Source: Pseudomonadota bacterium
Lineage (GTDB): Bacteria; Pseudomonadota; Gammaproteobacteria; Pseudomonadales; Pseudohongiellaceae
Length of the DNA: 64,000 bases
NCBI GenBank assembly: GCA_027621405.1
Contig: JAQCBT010000010.1
Coordinates: forward strand, 1-64,000
Direction: 5' to 3'
Positions 1 to 8,262 of the stretch are shown here, one piece after another (position 1 is the first letter of the stretch; the number at the start of each line of letters is the position of its first letter). A model generated the notes under the pieces. It made no database searches. It was not told the origin of the DNA and saw nothing but the letters and a program-made list of their open reading frames with translations. The position numbers were made by a program, and so were the translations under genes.

Positions 1-1558
1 CAACCTCAAGAGCGGTCAGGGCTTTAGCAGCGGTGAACGTCATAGAATCATTCGTATCACCTATGATCTGTACCGACTCGCCAGCAGCAAGAGCGGCAAA
101 AGTAACTTTAGTGGTATTTGCCACAGCTTCTACAGCTTTTTTATATACTTTTTCAGCAGTCGTGGGATCTTGGTTGATGGTAACTGAGGTAGTGCTTGTT
201 CCGCCAACTAGCTCAATCTTACCCTGTGTGATTGTCGCGCCAGTAGTGTCTGTCGCTGTTGCTGTATTTGCGCTGTAAGCCTTTTGAGTGACAGTGATGT
301 CGCCTTTGGCTGTTCCAACGATATTACCCAGAGTTGCGTCAGTGGCCGCTGTCACTTTTGCGCCGGTCGAGCTCAAGGTAATGTTGCCGCCAACGGCTGT
401 GCCTTCACCAACTAAAATTGCCGCTATTGCGTCGTTTCCGCCTGCGCCATCGACGTCGTAGTTATTTGCGCCAGCGATCGTAGTTCCACCAACAGTTACT
501 GAAGCGCTAGTGCCGCCATCAACGGCAACGAGTCCTGAGCTTAAGTTGCTATCGTCAACGCTGATTGCACCCTTGGGGGCAGTAGTCGTGCCAACAGTAG
601 TATTTTGAGCTGCTGTTGTGCCAATGATGGAGATGTCTTTACCTCCATTAACCGTCACGGCACCAGTAGCTGCGGAAATGCCTACGTTAGTTGCGGCATT
701 AGCAGTCACTGTAGACGAGGTAGATTGTGTTGTAATTACGTTGTCAAAGGCAGTTGTCGCTACGTCTATTGTAAGTGCGCCTGCACCTCGAGCCGTCAAA
801 GCTTCGACGTTGCTAACATTCAACGTTGCCGGTATGGTTGATCCGTTGGCATCGAGGTCAACAATAACAAGCGTATCAACACCTTCACCACCGTTGATCA
901 TGTCAGTGGCAGCCCAAGTTGCTCCCGTGCCGAGTGTCAGTGAGATTGAGTCATCACCCGCTCCACCTGTGACGTTATCCAGACCAGTAGTGAGCGTAAA
1001 AGTCTGGCCAGCGGCTGGTGGGTTCGCTGTGGTATCCGCAGCGGCTTTTGCAGTTGTGACTGAATCATCACTGCTGGTCACAGTCGCGAGAGTGCTTTGC
1101 AGAGTCGCAATGCTCTCGGAATCCAGCTCGAGAGTCACAGTGTGGTAGGTAGCAACTTCAACTTTGTTGTTGAACAGCGCAGCTGATGAACCAAAGCTTG
1201 GGTCTGATTCGCTCAGAGCCGCCAGATAGGAAGCAGCTTGCAGAATCACGTCTGCGCGGGTACCGCCGCCATTCAGAACGCTTTCTACGACAGAGATACC
1301 TTCAGCGAGTGCATCAGCAGAGGCTTCTGGTACCAGGTTACCCAGGAATTCAGTCGCGAACTCTGTAGCGGTCTGGAAAGTTGGGTAGATTGCTTTAAAG
1401 GTAGTGCTTGTGGTCAGCGTGGTTGCGATATCCGACAGGGACGCGCCACCATCTGCTGCTTCGACAAGATCAGTCAGCAATGCAGTGCCGGGCGCTGCGT
1501 TATACGCAGTTACCACCAGTTCAATAATACTGTTACGGGTTTCAGCTGAAACGGCCAT
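1..1558 (-). CDS. S-layer / RTX-like secreted protein, partial (N-terminal part only)
   Basis: About 519 codons are visible; the reading frame is open to the left edge, so the C-terminus is missing. The ATG at 1558 has a good AGGAG about 7 bases upstream. Residues 1-140 form a helical domain (MAVSAETRNSIIEL...) resembling the DUF4214-like N-termini of proteobacterial S-layer proteins. From about residue 185 the protein is rich in Thr, Ala, Gly, Val and Asp, with few charged residues and no Cys, and has RTX-like glycine/aspartate turns (GGAGDDSI at 198-205, INGGEGVDTL at 221-230). The style is very like Caulobacter RsaA. There is no Sec signal peptide, which fits type I secretion through a C-terminal signal that lies outside the window. 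A full type I exporter is encoded at 8263-12708. A beta-strand-repeat adhesin is the alternative reading. Confidence 0.8.
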   Translation of the reverse strand, partial: MAVSAETRNSIIELVVTAYNAAPGTALLTDLVEAADGGASLSDIATTLTTSTTFKAIYPTFQTATEFATEFLGNLVPEASADALAEGISVVESVLNGGGTRADVILQAASYLAALSESDPSFGSSAALFNNKVEVATYHTVTLELDSESIATLQSTLATVTSSDDSVTTAKAAADTTANPPAAGQTFTLTTGLDNVTGGAGDDSISLTLGTGATWAATDMINGGEGVDTLVIVDLDANGSTIPATLNVSNVEALTARGAGALTIDVATTAFDNVITTQSTSSTVTANAATNVGISAATGAVTVNGGKDISIIGTTAAQNTTVGTTTAPKGAISVDDSNLSSGLVAVDGGTSASVTVGGTTIAGANNYDVDGAGGNDAIAAILVGEGTAVGGNITLSSTGAKVTAATDATLGNIVGTAKGDITVTQKAYSANTATATDTTGATITQGKIELVGGTSTTSVTINQDPTTAEKVYKKAVEAVANTTKVTFAALAAGESVQIIGDTNDSMTFTAAKALTALEV

Positions 1559-1703
1559 TTTAACTCCTTGAGATCGATTTCAATTGTTGTTCCGATGATG
1601 TGACTTCCATCCATGGGCTTCTCTCAATCCTGTAGACAGCCACATAAATGGCAGTAGCCCCATTATCGGTGAACCTAGCATAATCAAAGTACCCCGGCAG
1701 TCT

Positions 1704-1719
1704 TGTGACTGTAGTCACA
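1704..1719. promoter_or_regulatory. Perfect CRP-like operator TGTGACTGTAGTCACA
   Basis: The site is an exact TGTGA-N6-TCACA palindrome; the N6 is CTGTAG. Its centre is about 153 bases upstream of the S-layer-like ATG. A Crp-family regulator whose recognition helix reads SRETVTR is encoded at 7403-8125, and a nucleotide cyclase at 3471-5486. A near-identical site occurs at 7221-7236. The match is seen directly; regulation is inferred. Confidence 0.65.
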
Positions 1720-1901
1720 TGGACTCGGGAAACTGTGAAAATTCTTTCTTTCCTTGATTTATACCTCAGCGAGAGCGCCGCGTGCGCGCACAGGTATCCC
1801 GCTGACACGCATAGGTATCGGCGGGATGCTACAAGCTCTTTAAACCTAAAACAACAGTTAGAGAAAAAAATTAGAAGATATGGGGTAACTGGCTCTTTTT
1901 T

Positions 1902-1928
1902 CGCCATTTTTCATGAAAAAAAATGGCG
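1902..1928. other. Strong hairpin 3' of the TPR/beta-barrel gene
   Basis: CGCCATTTTT (1902-1911) pairs perfectly with AAAAATGGCG (1919-1928). On the minus strand it follows the stop of the 1950 gene and a GGCC-rich stretch that leads into a run of eight T. It may end transcription before the S-layer gene, but it is not a textbook terminator because the T-run lies inside the stem. Confidence 0.4.
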
Positions 1929-1949
1929 GCCTGGCGGCCTCTTGGCAGA

Positions 1950-3302
1950 TTAGAAGCGCCAGCTAAGCCCAATTTCAGCCGTGCTGTCATCGGTCTGGAA
2001 CAGATTCAGCGTGCTGTTCTGGTTCTGGTGGAACAGATTGATGATAAATTGAGCGCGACGGCCAAGGGCGGGCAGATTTTCCCGGTATTGCAGGAAAAAT
2101 GCACTGCGCCCTATCTGGCGCTGGGCGTTATTCGCCAGCAGAGGGCTGTAGCCGCGCTGGTCCTCGATTCGAGTGTGGCTCAGTTGGGCCAGCAAGACCC
2201 CGCGGGACAGGGCGACCTGCCAGTCCACACTCACTTGCCAGCCATCGCGACTACCCCCCAGCCGGTCCGGCTTGAGCTCTCTGTTGTGCAGGAGGTTCAG
2301 TTCAACATTCAGCCTCTGATTCGGTCGCTGCGGCAGGGTGCAGGTGCTGCCCAGTCCCAGTTTGGCCTCAATCCCGTTTAGCCGGCTCTGGTTATGCCAG
2401 GTCTGGTGTTGCAGGGCCAGGCCATAGTGGGGCTGGCATGAGCCAGAGCGGGGCTGCCGGAAACGTAATTCCGCATCCAGGGCCGTGAACAGGGGGGTGC
2501 TGGAGAAGTAGAGATGATTGATTCCAGTGGAGAGCTGCCAGCTGCCCGGTCGAATTTCCCGACTGATGCTGTATCGTCCACTCACCTGGGCCAGATTGGA
2601 ATTGGAATCCTCGCTCAGACGGGTGCGCACTTCCCCGCTAAAGGTCTCCTGGCTGTCCACGGACAGTCGGCGGTGGGTGCCCTGGATGCGGGCATTCAGC
2701 AGAGGGCCGCTGACCACGCGGAATTCCTCACTCAGACTCAAGATGACCGGTTCTCCCGAGAGGGTGAGGGTGATGCTGTCCTGATCAGAGGCGCCATTGA
2801 GGTTGTCATCGTAGCCCCCCAGAATATCCAGCTGCCAACTGGTCTGGCGCGTCAGGGATTGCCAGCGAGACTGGCGCGATTCGATCTGTCCCACCAAAGT
2901 GGGTGGAATATCTTCCCGCTGCAGCAACAGATCATTGATTTCCAGGGCCGTGAAGAGTTGGCCATCGCGGTATAGCGCCTCCCCGTAATCAACCAATGCG
3001 GCGCCATTGTCGGGATTCAGGAGCAATGACCGCTCCAGTGATTCGATCGCTTCTGGCAGTTGTCCTGAATACAGCTGGGCCGCGCCATACAGGGCAAAGA
3101 ATTCACTGCTGCGCAGGCAGCGTGGAAAAATCTCCGCCAGCGCGCTGCGCATCTGCGGCCAATCCGGCTCAGCGTCGCTGTAGTAAGCAGACAGGTCTGG
3201 GCAAGTCTGCGCCTGCGCCAAGGCAAACCGGGGAGCACTCAAGGCGCCCAGTGATACACACAATAAGAGCAGTAGAAGCAGTGAAGGCTTGTTTCGCATC
3301 AT
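1950..3302 (-). CDS. TPR-containing outer-membrane beta-barrel protein (Slam/DUF560-like)
   Basis: About 450 aa. The start at 3302 (MMRNKPSLLLLLLL...) gives a clean Sec signal peptide ending near ALA-QA; an upstream ATG at 3341 would add 13 residues in front of it and is less likely. After the signal, TPR-like helices occupy about residues 40-150 (AAQLYSGQLPEAIESLERSL and the following repeat). The remainder alternates polar and hydrophobic residues, starts with a GGYDDNLN motif typical of TPR/beta-barrel proteins, and ends in Trp-Arg-Phe, a normal C-terminus for BAM-inserted barrels. The architecture recalls surface lipoprotein assembly modulators. It lies between the S-layer-like gene and the cyclase, so a role in surface display or anchoring is plausible but unproven. 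Confidence 0.6.
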   Translation of the reverse strand: MMRNKPSLLLLLLLCVSLGALSAPRFALAQAQTCPDLSAYYSDAEPDWPQMRSALAEIFPRCLRSSEFFALYGAAQLYSGQLPEAIESLERSLLLNPDNGAALVDYGEALYRDGQLFTALEINDLLLQREDIPPTLVGQIESRQSRWQSLTRQTSWQLDILGGYDDNLNGASDQDSITLTLSGEPVILSLSEEFRVVSGPLLNARIQGTHRRLSVDSQETFSGEVRTRLSEDSNSNLAQVSGRYSISREIRPGSWQLSTGINHLYFSSTPLFTALDAELRFRQPRSGSCQPHYGLALQHQTWHNQSRLNGIEAKLGLGSTCTLPQRPNQRLNVELNLLHNRELKPDRLGGSRDGWQVSVDWQVALSRGVLLAQLSHTRIEDQRGYSPLLANNAQRQIGRSAFFLQYRENLPALGRRAQFIINLFHQNQNSTLNLFQTDDSTAEIGLSWRF

Positions 3303-3422
3303 GCTTGTAATTCTTGAACCAGTCCCGCCTGGCCCTTCCATTATCGCGTGCGAAAGTAGCCGGCATCAGCCGTGTTTGTTATTGGCTATCGTTATGTGGC
3401 GACGGAGAATTATCTTGAAACA

Positions 3423-3460
3423 CCCGGGATACTGCAACGCAATAACGGGACGATCCCGGG
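3423..3460. other. Inverted repeat between cyclase and beta-barrel genes
   Basis: CCCGGGAT (3423-3430) and ATCCCGGG (3453-3460) are exact inverted copies separated by 22 bases. They lie in the 168-base gap between the cyclase stop and the beta-barrel start. The pair could be a weak attenuator or an operator; the function is unknown. Confidence 0.3.
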
Positions 3461-3470
3461 CAGGACCAGA

Positions 3471-5486
3471 CTAACGCTTACCACCACTCAGTACGGTCAG
3501 CGCCGGTTGGTTTTTCATGCTGACCACCGGTTTAGCTGCGTGGCCGTAAGCGGGCGCAAACAGGGTGTGCGGTATTCGCAAGCCGCTCAACAGATAGCTG
3601 CCTTGCGATTCCAGCTTCTCATCACTGAGTTGTCTGGCGAAGCATTCACCCACCAGGATAGGCTGGGCCAGTTCGGCCGTCATTTCCTGGATACGCAGGG
3701 TGATGCTGAGGGTGTCGCCCAGCATGGTGAGGCTGCGCCGGTGGGCGGGGCCGATGGATCCAATCAGGACCGGACCCTGTTCGATACCGATGCCAAGTGC
3801 CAGCGGTTCAAGGCCAGAGATAGCATGCTCGGGCAACAGGGTGTCATTCAGGTCTTTCTGCAATTCGCGCGCGGTGCACAGGGCTTTCCTGGCCTCAGCG
3901 CTGTCCGCGCCATCCCACATCGCCAACAGGCTATCACCCTTGAATTCCTGCACTCGACCCCCGTGTCGTTCGATGATGGCGGTGGCCCTGGTGTAGAAAT
4001 AATGCAGCACCGCCGCGGTTTCTTCCGGTGGACGAGCTTCGCCGAAGGCCGAGAAGTTACGCAGGTCGGCATTCAGCAAGGTGACATTGCGGCGGTGAGC
4101 ATTCACGTTGGCATTGGGCAATGCGTAGGCTATTTCCCGGGCAATATCGTCAGGGAGATAGCTGTTCAGATTGCCAAAGACCTGGGAGCGCTCCATGCGG
4201 ACCCGTGCCATCTCAAGCAGCAGCAGTGAAGCCGCTGCAACGGTGCCAAACAGTGCGGAGCCGATCCAGCCGATCCATATATTGCTCGAACCCAGGATCA
4301 GACTATGCAGACCCAGCGCCAGGGCCGGCATGACCAAGGCCGCTACCGGCAATCCATAGGCCGCGACCCTGTCTCCCACTATGGCCAGCACCATGAGGGC
4401 AGCGGCAAAGACGGCACAGAGCAGCAGGGTAAAGAAAATGGCGCCGGCAGGCGTATAGGGCACATTCACATCCAGCAGGCTGGTGAGCAAACGCGCCTGT
4501 AACTCAACGCCCTGCACAGCGCCGCTGTAGGGAGTCGGTACGATATCACCCATGCCGAAGGCAGTGCCACCAATCAGTACCCAGGCATCTTCCAGCATGG
4601 CCGGATCATAGCGGCCAGCAATCACATCCGCTGCGGAGATGGCGGCGAACGCTTCCGGTGCTTTCTCGAAGGAGATGCGCATGCGGCCCTTTGCATCCAG
4701 CGGGATGTCCAGACCGGGATACGCACTGAGGGACATGACTGCCTGGGGTCCAAACAGGGAGTTGCCCGGGTTGATTTCTCCAGACCAACTCGCGCTGTTG
4801 GACAATTGCAGGAATGCCGCGATTGCCAGTGACGGGAAGGCTTGTCCGCCCTGACACACCAGCGCCGGACTATGGCGCACCGCGCCGTCCTTTTCGATTG
4901 GCGCGCCAATATGCCCCTTGGGAATAGCCGCAAAATTGGCCGCTGGCGCAACATAGGTGCTGGCGTTTGGAATCTGTACCGGTGTCGAACTCTCACAAGA
5001 GGCACCCGTGAACCCGTGTGTCATCACGCCTACGGGTGCAATCCCGGTGCCGCCGTTTAAATCGGGTATCTGGGCCAGCACCGCGCCGTTGGCGTTTTGC
5101 AGGCTGGCGATCAATGCCTCATCGCCGGGTCGGGATTCCGGCAGCACGATATCGAATAGCTGCAGCTGGGCACCAGCCTGATCGATGGCATCGACCAGCC
5201 GCGCCATGTCAACACGTTCCCATGGCCAGGGTCCGACTTCGGCGATACTGGCTTCATCGATGACGACCAGGGTAACCCGCTCCTCGGGAGTCTGGTCGGG
5301 ACTCAGAGTCCATCCCAGGGCGCCAGCACGCTCCTCTACCGAAGTCAGCCCACTGCTGAACACGGTAAGCAGCAATCCGCTTAATGCGGCCGCGAGGCCC
5401 AGGGCAATGAATTTGGACATGAGGGGTGATTCCCTCAGCACGACTGAGAGAACACTTGTATTTTTCGACGGCGGCAGGTTAGTCAC
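3471..5486 (-). CDS. CHASE2-domain class III adenylate/guanylate cyclase
   Basis: 671 aa from a GTG at 5486 that overlaps the FecR-protein stop (GTGA); an ATG at 5420 with GAGGGA upstream is an equally good start. Order: one membrane segment (about 24-46), an extracytoplasmic CHASE2 sensor (about 60-345), three membrane helices (about 348-425), a short linker and a class III cyclase domain (about 466-640). The two metal-binding aspartates are visible as D474 (LLNADLRNFS) and D518 (EFKGDSLLAMW), and the transition-state arginine as R598. The partner asparagine of the usual GDTVNxxxR motif is Ser594 here (GDTLSITLR). It probably makes cAMP or cGMP in response to an envelope signal, possibly through the FecR-domain protein encoded just before it. 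Substrate choice cannot be read from the sequence. Confidence 0.85.
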   Translation of the reverse strand: MTNLPPSKNTSVLSVVLRESPLMSKFIALGLAAALSGLLLTVFSSGLTSVEERAGALGWTLSPDQTPEERVTLVVIDEASIAEVGPWPWERVDMARLVDAIDQAGAQLQLFDIVLPESRPGDEALIASLQNANGAVLAQIPDLNGGTGIAPVGVMTHGFTGASCESSTPVQIPNASTYVAPAANFAAIPKGHIGAPIEKDGAVRHSPALVCQGGQAFPSLAIAAFLQLSNSASWSGEINPGNSLFGPQAVMSLSAYPGLDIPLDAKGRMRISFEKAPEAFAAISAADVIAGRYDPAMLEDAWVLIGGTAFGMGDIVPTPYSGAVQGVELQARLLTSLLDVNVPYTPAGAIFFTLLLCAVFAAALMVLAIVGDRVAAYGLPVAALVMPALALGLHSLILGSSNIWIGWIGSALFGTVAAASLLLLEMARVRMERSQVFGNLNSYLPDDIAREIAYALPNANVNAHRRNVTLLNADLRNFSAFGEARPPEETAAVLHYFYTRATAIIERHGGRVQEFKGDSLLAMWDGADSAEARKALCTARELQKDLNDTLLPEHAISGLEPLALGIGIEQGPVLIGSIGPAHRRSLTMLGDTLSITLRIQEMTAELAQPILVGECFARQLSDEKLESQGSYLLSGLRIPHTLFAPAYGHAAKPVVSMKNQPALTVLSGGKR

Positions 5487-6961
5487 TTCTCACTATCCCA
5501 CAAGGTCAGGCCAGATACGGTGCCTTCGTTGATCTGCTTCTCGAACAGATAGCCTGCCTCGGCACCATCATAGCTGACAGCACCACTGATGGTCTGCGTC
5601 TCATCGATCATACGGAAGAAGCCACCGTCGAAGAGACGGCCCGAGCCCGTAATATCAACCTGGCCCGTCAATTCGTGGTCGAGGTTGAGCTCGGTGGCAA
5701 ACAGGCTCTGGTTGAAATCGATTTCGAGACTGCCCCCTTTGACCTGCATGGCGGCGATGCCAGTGTCCGAATTGAACACCGCCTGCGCGGTAGAGAGTTG
5801 GAACCCGATAATGCCCAGGTTGCTATCAAGACGCGCCGGGGTAGTGGGTGTCCGCAACAGCACATGATCCGAATTGCCTATCGTAGTCTCTCGCCCAACT
5901 CTCGCCACACCAAACGGCAGGCTAATGCGGTCGTTTTCCGGTGGGAGCGTGGCGAAGCTGTATCGACCCCACAGCAGCTGGCGGCTGCCGAGCTCGCGCG
6001 TAGTCAGCGCGGATTCTGGCGTGAAGTCGGAAATTGCTGATGTGTTTGAGGCCATCAGCACACTGGCTGCATCACTGGAGACCGCGGAAGTGGTAACACC
6101 TTCCAGCAGGACTTCATTCTGCCTCATGACATCCGATTCGTCTGATGTGCTCAGGGGTGCGACAGGATTGGTGCCTTCAGCGCTGGCAATTGCCAGCTGC
6201 ATCTCGCCCTGCATGGCATCGCGATTGCCAAGATTGTTAACCGGCAATACCTGGGGCAAGGGACTACTGGCATCCAGGGCGAGCATCTGCAGGGACTGGT
6301 CATCCAGCTCCATGGCGTTAGCGACACAGGGGCCTAGCGCATCCTGGCTACACAACGCTGAGAAGGGAGCCAGAATGATGGCACCTTCATAGACTTTCGC
6401 CCGGGTGGTGGCATCGTCGGCACTCACTACAAAGTCCGTGCCGCGGACACCGATGGCCGCGATGGGGGTGTTCAGGCGGAAGCGCTCCCGCGCTGAACTG
6501 GCCGCATCACCCGATATGGCCCGGGTTACGCCTTCCCGAAGGCTGAACTTGACCGCCGAGTCCTGGGGTCGCTCTGCATCGTAGTCGTAGCGGACGATTT
6601 CAAGCACGCTATTGGGCCTTACACTCACCAATGCATCATCGAGGAAGTGAATATGGGCGTGGCCGTTACTTTCCGTGGTGATGCGATCCAGAACCCGGAT
6701 CTCATCGCCTCTACGTAGCCGTTCCGATGAACCATCGGCGCGATGCACATAGGCGCGCCCCAGTACAATGCCGGTTTCACCCACCCGCTGCTGCGCTTGC
6801 ACACGGGAGCCCTGATCTTGTGTGACTGCAGGCTCAAGGGCCAGAGCCGTCGAATTCGTGGTTAGCACAGCGATAGCCAGTGACAAGCCCACAAAATTCC
6901 TGATGAATTCTGTGCCTGCGTCAATTACTCTAGTCAGGAGTTGAACCTGGCTGTTGTTCAT
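5483..6961 (-). CDS. FecR-domain periplasmic protein
   Basis: 492 aa from the ATG at 6961, which places a hydrophobic export segment (FVGLSLAIAVLTTNSTALA) near the N-terminus. An in-frame upstream ATG at 7081 would add 40 charged residues and is unlikely. A FecR-type domain lies at about residues 55-190: GRAYVHRADGSSERLRRGDEI, ITTESNGHAHIHFLDD, then TPIAAIGVRGTDFVV and KVYEGAI. The C-terminal half (about 200-490) is not recognised and is rich in Ser, Ala and Asp. The gene overlaps the CHASE2 cyclase by four bases, so the two are translationally coupled. FecR domains usually relay envelope signals, so this could be the ligand or partner of the CHASE2 sensor; that is inference. Confidence 0.75.
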   Translation of the reverse strand: MNNSQVQLLTRVIDAGTEFIRNFVGLSLAIAVLTTNSTALALEPAVTQDQGSRVQAQQRVGETGIVLGRAYVHRADGSSERLRRGDEIRVLDRITTESNGHAHIHFLDDALVSVRPNSVLEIVRYDYDAERPQDSAVKFSLREGVTRAISGDAASSARERFRLNTPIAAIGVRGTDFVVSADDATTRAKVYEGAIILAPFSALCSQDALGPCVANAMELDDQSLQMLALDASSPLPQVLPVNNLGNRDAMQGEMQLAIASAEGTNPVAPLSTSDESDVMRQNEVLLEGVTTSAVSSDAASVLMASNTSAISDFTPESALTTRELGSRQLLWGRYSFATLPPENDRISLPFGVARVGRETTIGNSDHVLLRTPTTPARLDSNLGIIGFQLSTAQAVFNSDTGIAAMQVKGGSLEIDFNQSLFATELNLDHELTGQVDITGSGRLFDGGFFRMIDETQTISGAVSYDGAEAGYLFEKQINEGTVSGLTLWDSEK

Positions 6962-7402
6962 TGTGAATTCCACATAGTCAGTGAAGGGAGCCTGTGCTGC
7001 CCTGATGCCACGGAAGCGTCGATGAAGGATGCCAACTCGCTCCGATCTCTTAGTTATGGCCCAGTTTTCTATAAAAAACAATAACTAAAGCACAAATCGC
7101 ATCAGCGGCAGAGGCAGCTTGATTGCTGCAGGCACCGTCCTGGACCCTCTTTGGGAGGGCTGCGCACAGCGCTTCCGTAGCTTAACGATCGCTAGCATAT
7201 AGTGACCGGCGATCAATGCAGGTGATTTCAATCACACCAGACTCAAATTCCCGATTTTGCCGCGGTGCATCAAGCACTTATAATGCCGATCAGCCCTATG
7301 AGCCGACTTGTTTGGCGAATTCTGAACTCACCCGGCCAGCGACAACGCCAGGCAGTTAACTAATAGCACCGCACTCGTCCCAGGGGCCCAGGTCCAATAC
7401 GC
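6962..7402. promoter_or_regulatory. Divergent promoter region between FecR and Crp-family genes
   Basis: 441 bases separate the divergent FecR-protein and regulator starts. I see no gene. A near-perfect CRP-like palindrome is at 7221-7236, about 170 bases before the regulator and 265 before the FecR gene. No convincing -10/-35 pair can be singled out. Confidence 0.5.
7221..7236. promoter_or_regulatory. CRP-like operator GGTGATTTCAATCACA
   Basis: This matches TGTGA-N6-TCACA at nine of ten fixed positions (first T replaced by G). It lies between divergent FecR-cyclase and Crp-family genes, a position suited to autoregulation and co-regulation. It pairs with the perfect copy at 1704-1719 in front of the S-layer-like gene. 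Confidence 0.55.
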
Positions 7403-8125
7403 ATGGTAGTAACCCCCGAGCTCCTCAGTGCATTTCCGATTCTGAAGCCGCTGCCCAGGCCAGCCCTGGAGCAGCTTGCAGAATACAGTACAGTGAAGAA
7501 GTTCGCCCGTCGGGGCATTGTACTGACGGCGGGCGAGCAAGAGGATTCCGTGTGTTTTCTCTTCGAAGGGCGGCTTCAGGGCGTCGATTTCACGATTGAT
7601 GGGCGGGAAGTGGGCCTGTTTTTTGTCGAACCCGGCGACTTTTGCGGTGAACTGAGCCTATTCGATGATGGTCCGCAATCGGAGTTTGTCATTGCGCTTA
7701 CCGCCGCCGTGGTCGTTTTTACGCCCAAGGAGGCCTTGCGCCAGATCATGGCGAAAAACCCCGGCATGCTCAGCATCCTGGGAAGCAAACTGGCGGCAAG
7801 AGTGCGGCAGATGACGTTTCAGCGCTCACTCCTTGGCTTGCCGAACATCGCCCAGCGGGTCTGTTGCCAGCTGTGGATGCTGGTACCGGAACGGGACAAG
7901 GCAGATGGCAAGAGTGAACAACAAGCAGCAAACTCGATGATTGCAAATCCGCCAACCCATATGGAGATCGCAATCATGCTCAATATAAGTCGGGAAACCG
8001 TCACCCGGGTGTTTCAGTCTTTACAGAACCGGCAGATAGTTAAACGGGACGGGCCAGCTAAATTGCTGATTTCAGACCTCAATCTGCTCAAACGCTATGC
8101 GGAGGGTTCTGAAGAACTGGGCTAG
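7403..8125 (+). CDS. Crp/Fnr-family transcriptional regulator
   Basis: 240 aa. An N-terminal cyclic-nucleotide-binding fold (about 10-125) has the phosphate-cassette core GDFCGELSLF (78-87), followed by PQSEF where E. coli CRP has ERSAW: the serine is kept but the phosphate-binding arginine is Gln92. A dimer helix leads to a winged helix-turn-helix (about 180-235) with recognition helix SRETVTR (196-202). Its Arg197, Glu198 and Arg202 match the CRP residues that read TGTGA. No FNR-type cysteine cluster is present at the N-terminus. The gene sits between the FecR-cyclase pair and the type I exporter. It likely controls the surface module through the sites at 1704 and 7221. Whether it binds cAMP, another nucleotide or nothing is open. 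Confidence 0.85.
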   Translation: MVVTPELLSAFPILKPLPRPALEQLAEYSTVKKFARRGIVLTAGEQEDSVCFLFEGRLQGVDFTIDGREVGLFFVEPGDFCGELSLFDDGPQSEFVIALTAAVVVFTPKEALRQIMAKNPGMLSILGSKLAARVRQMTFQRSLLGLPNIAQRVCCQLWMLVPERDKADGKSEQQAANSMIANPPTHMEIAIMLNISRETVTRVFQSLQNRQIVKRDGPAKLLISDLNLLKRYAEGSEELG

Positions 8126-8262
8126 GGAATTCAGGTAATTTCCCGGAAAGACTTGAATTCACGCGCTTTAACCGCACCTATGGCCCACCGAGAGAAAAAT
8201 AGCTGTCTGGTCAAGAACGCCATACCAGACTCAAAATCCAAACAAGAACACAGCAACCTGCA

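Larger units (their letters stand above)
1559..1949 (-). promoter_or_regulatory. Long leader/promoter region of the S-layer-like gene
   Basis: These 391 bases lie upstream of the S-layer-like start and downstream of the TPR/beta-barrel gene. No convincing gene is present; the 115-codon open frame at 1560-1907 has no recognisable features. The region holds a perfect CRP-like palindrome (1704-1719) and a strong hairpin (1902-1928). The length would allow a long 5' untranslated leader, as is common for very abundant surface proteins, but no transcription start can be assigned from sequence alone. Confidence 0.5.

Noticed and set aside
618-1148. Plus-strand 176-codon open frame opposite the S-layer-like gene
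   Set aside because: A mirror frame of a low-complexity Thr/Ala/Val-rich gene; the minus-strand frame is continuous over 1558 bases with a proper ribosome site.
1560-1907. 115-codon open frame in front of the S-layer-like gene
   Set aside because: It covers the promoter/leader of the S-layer-like gene, has no ribosome site or recognisable motif, and contains the CRP-like palindrome and part of a hairpin.
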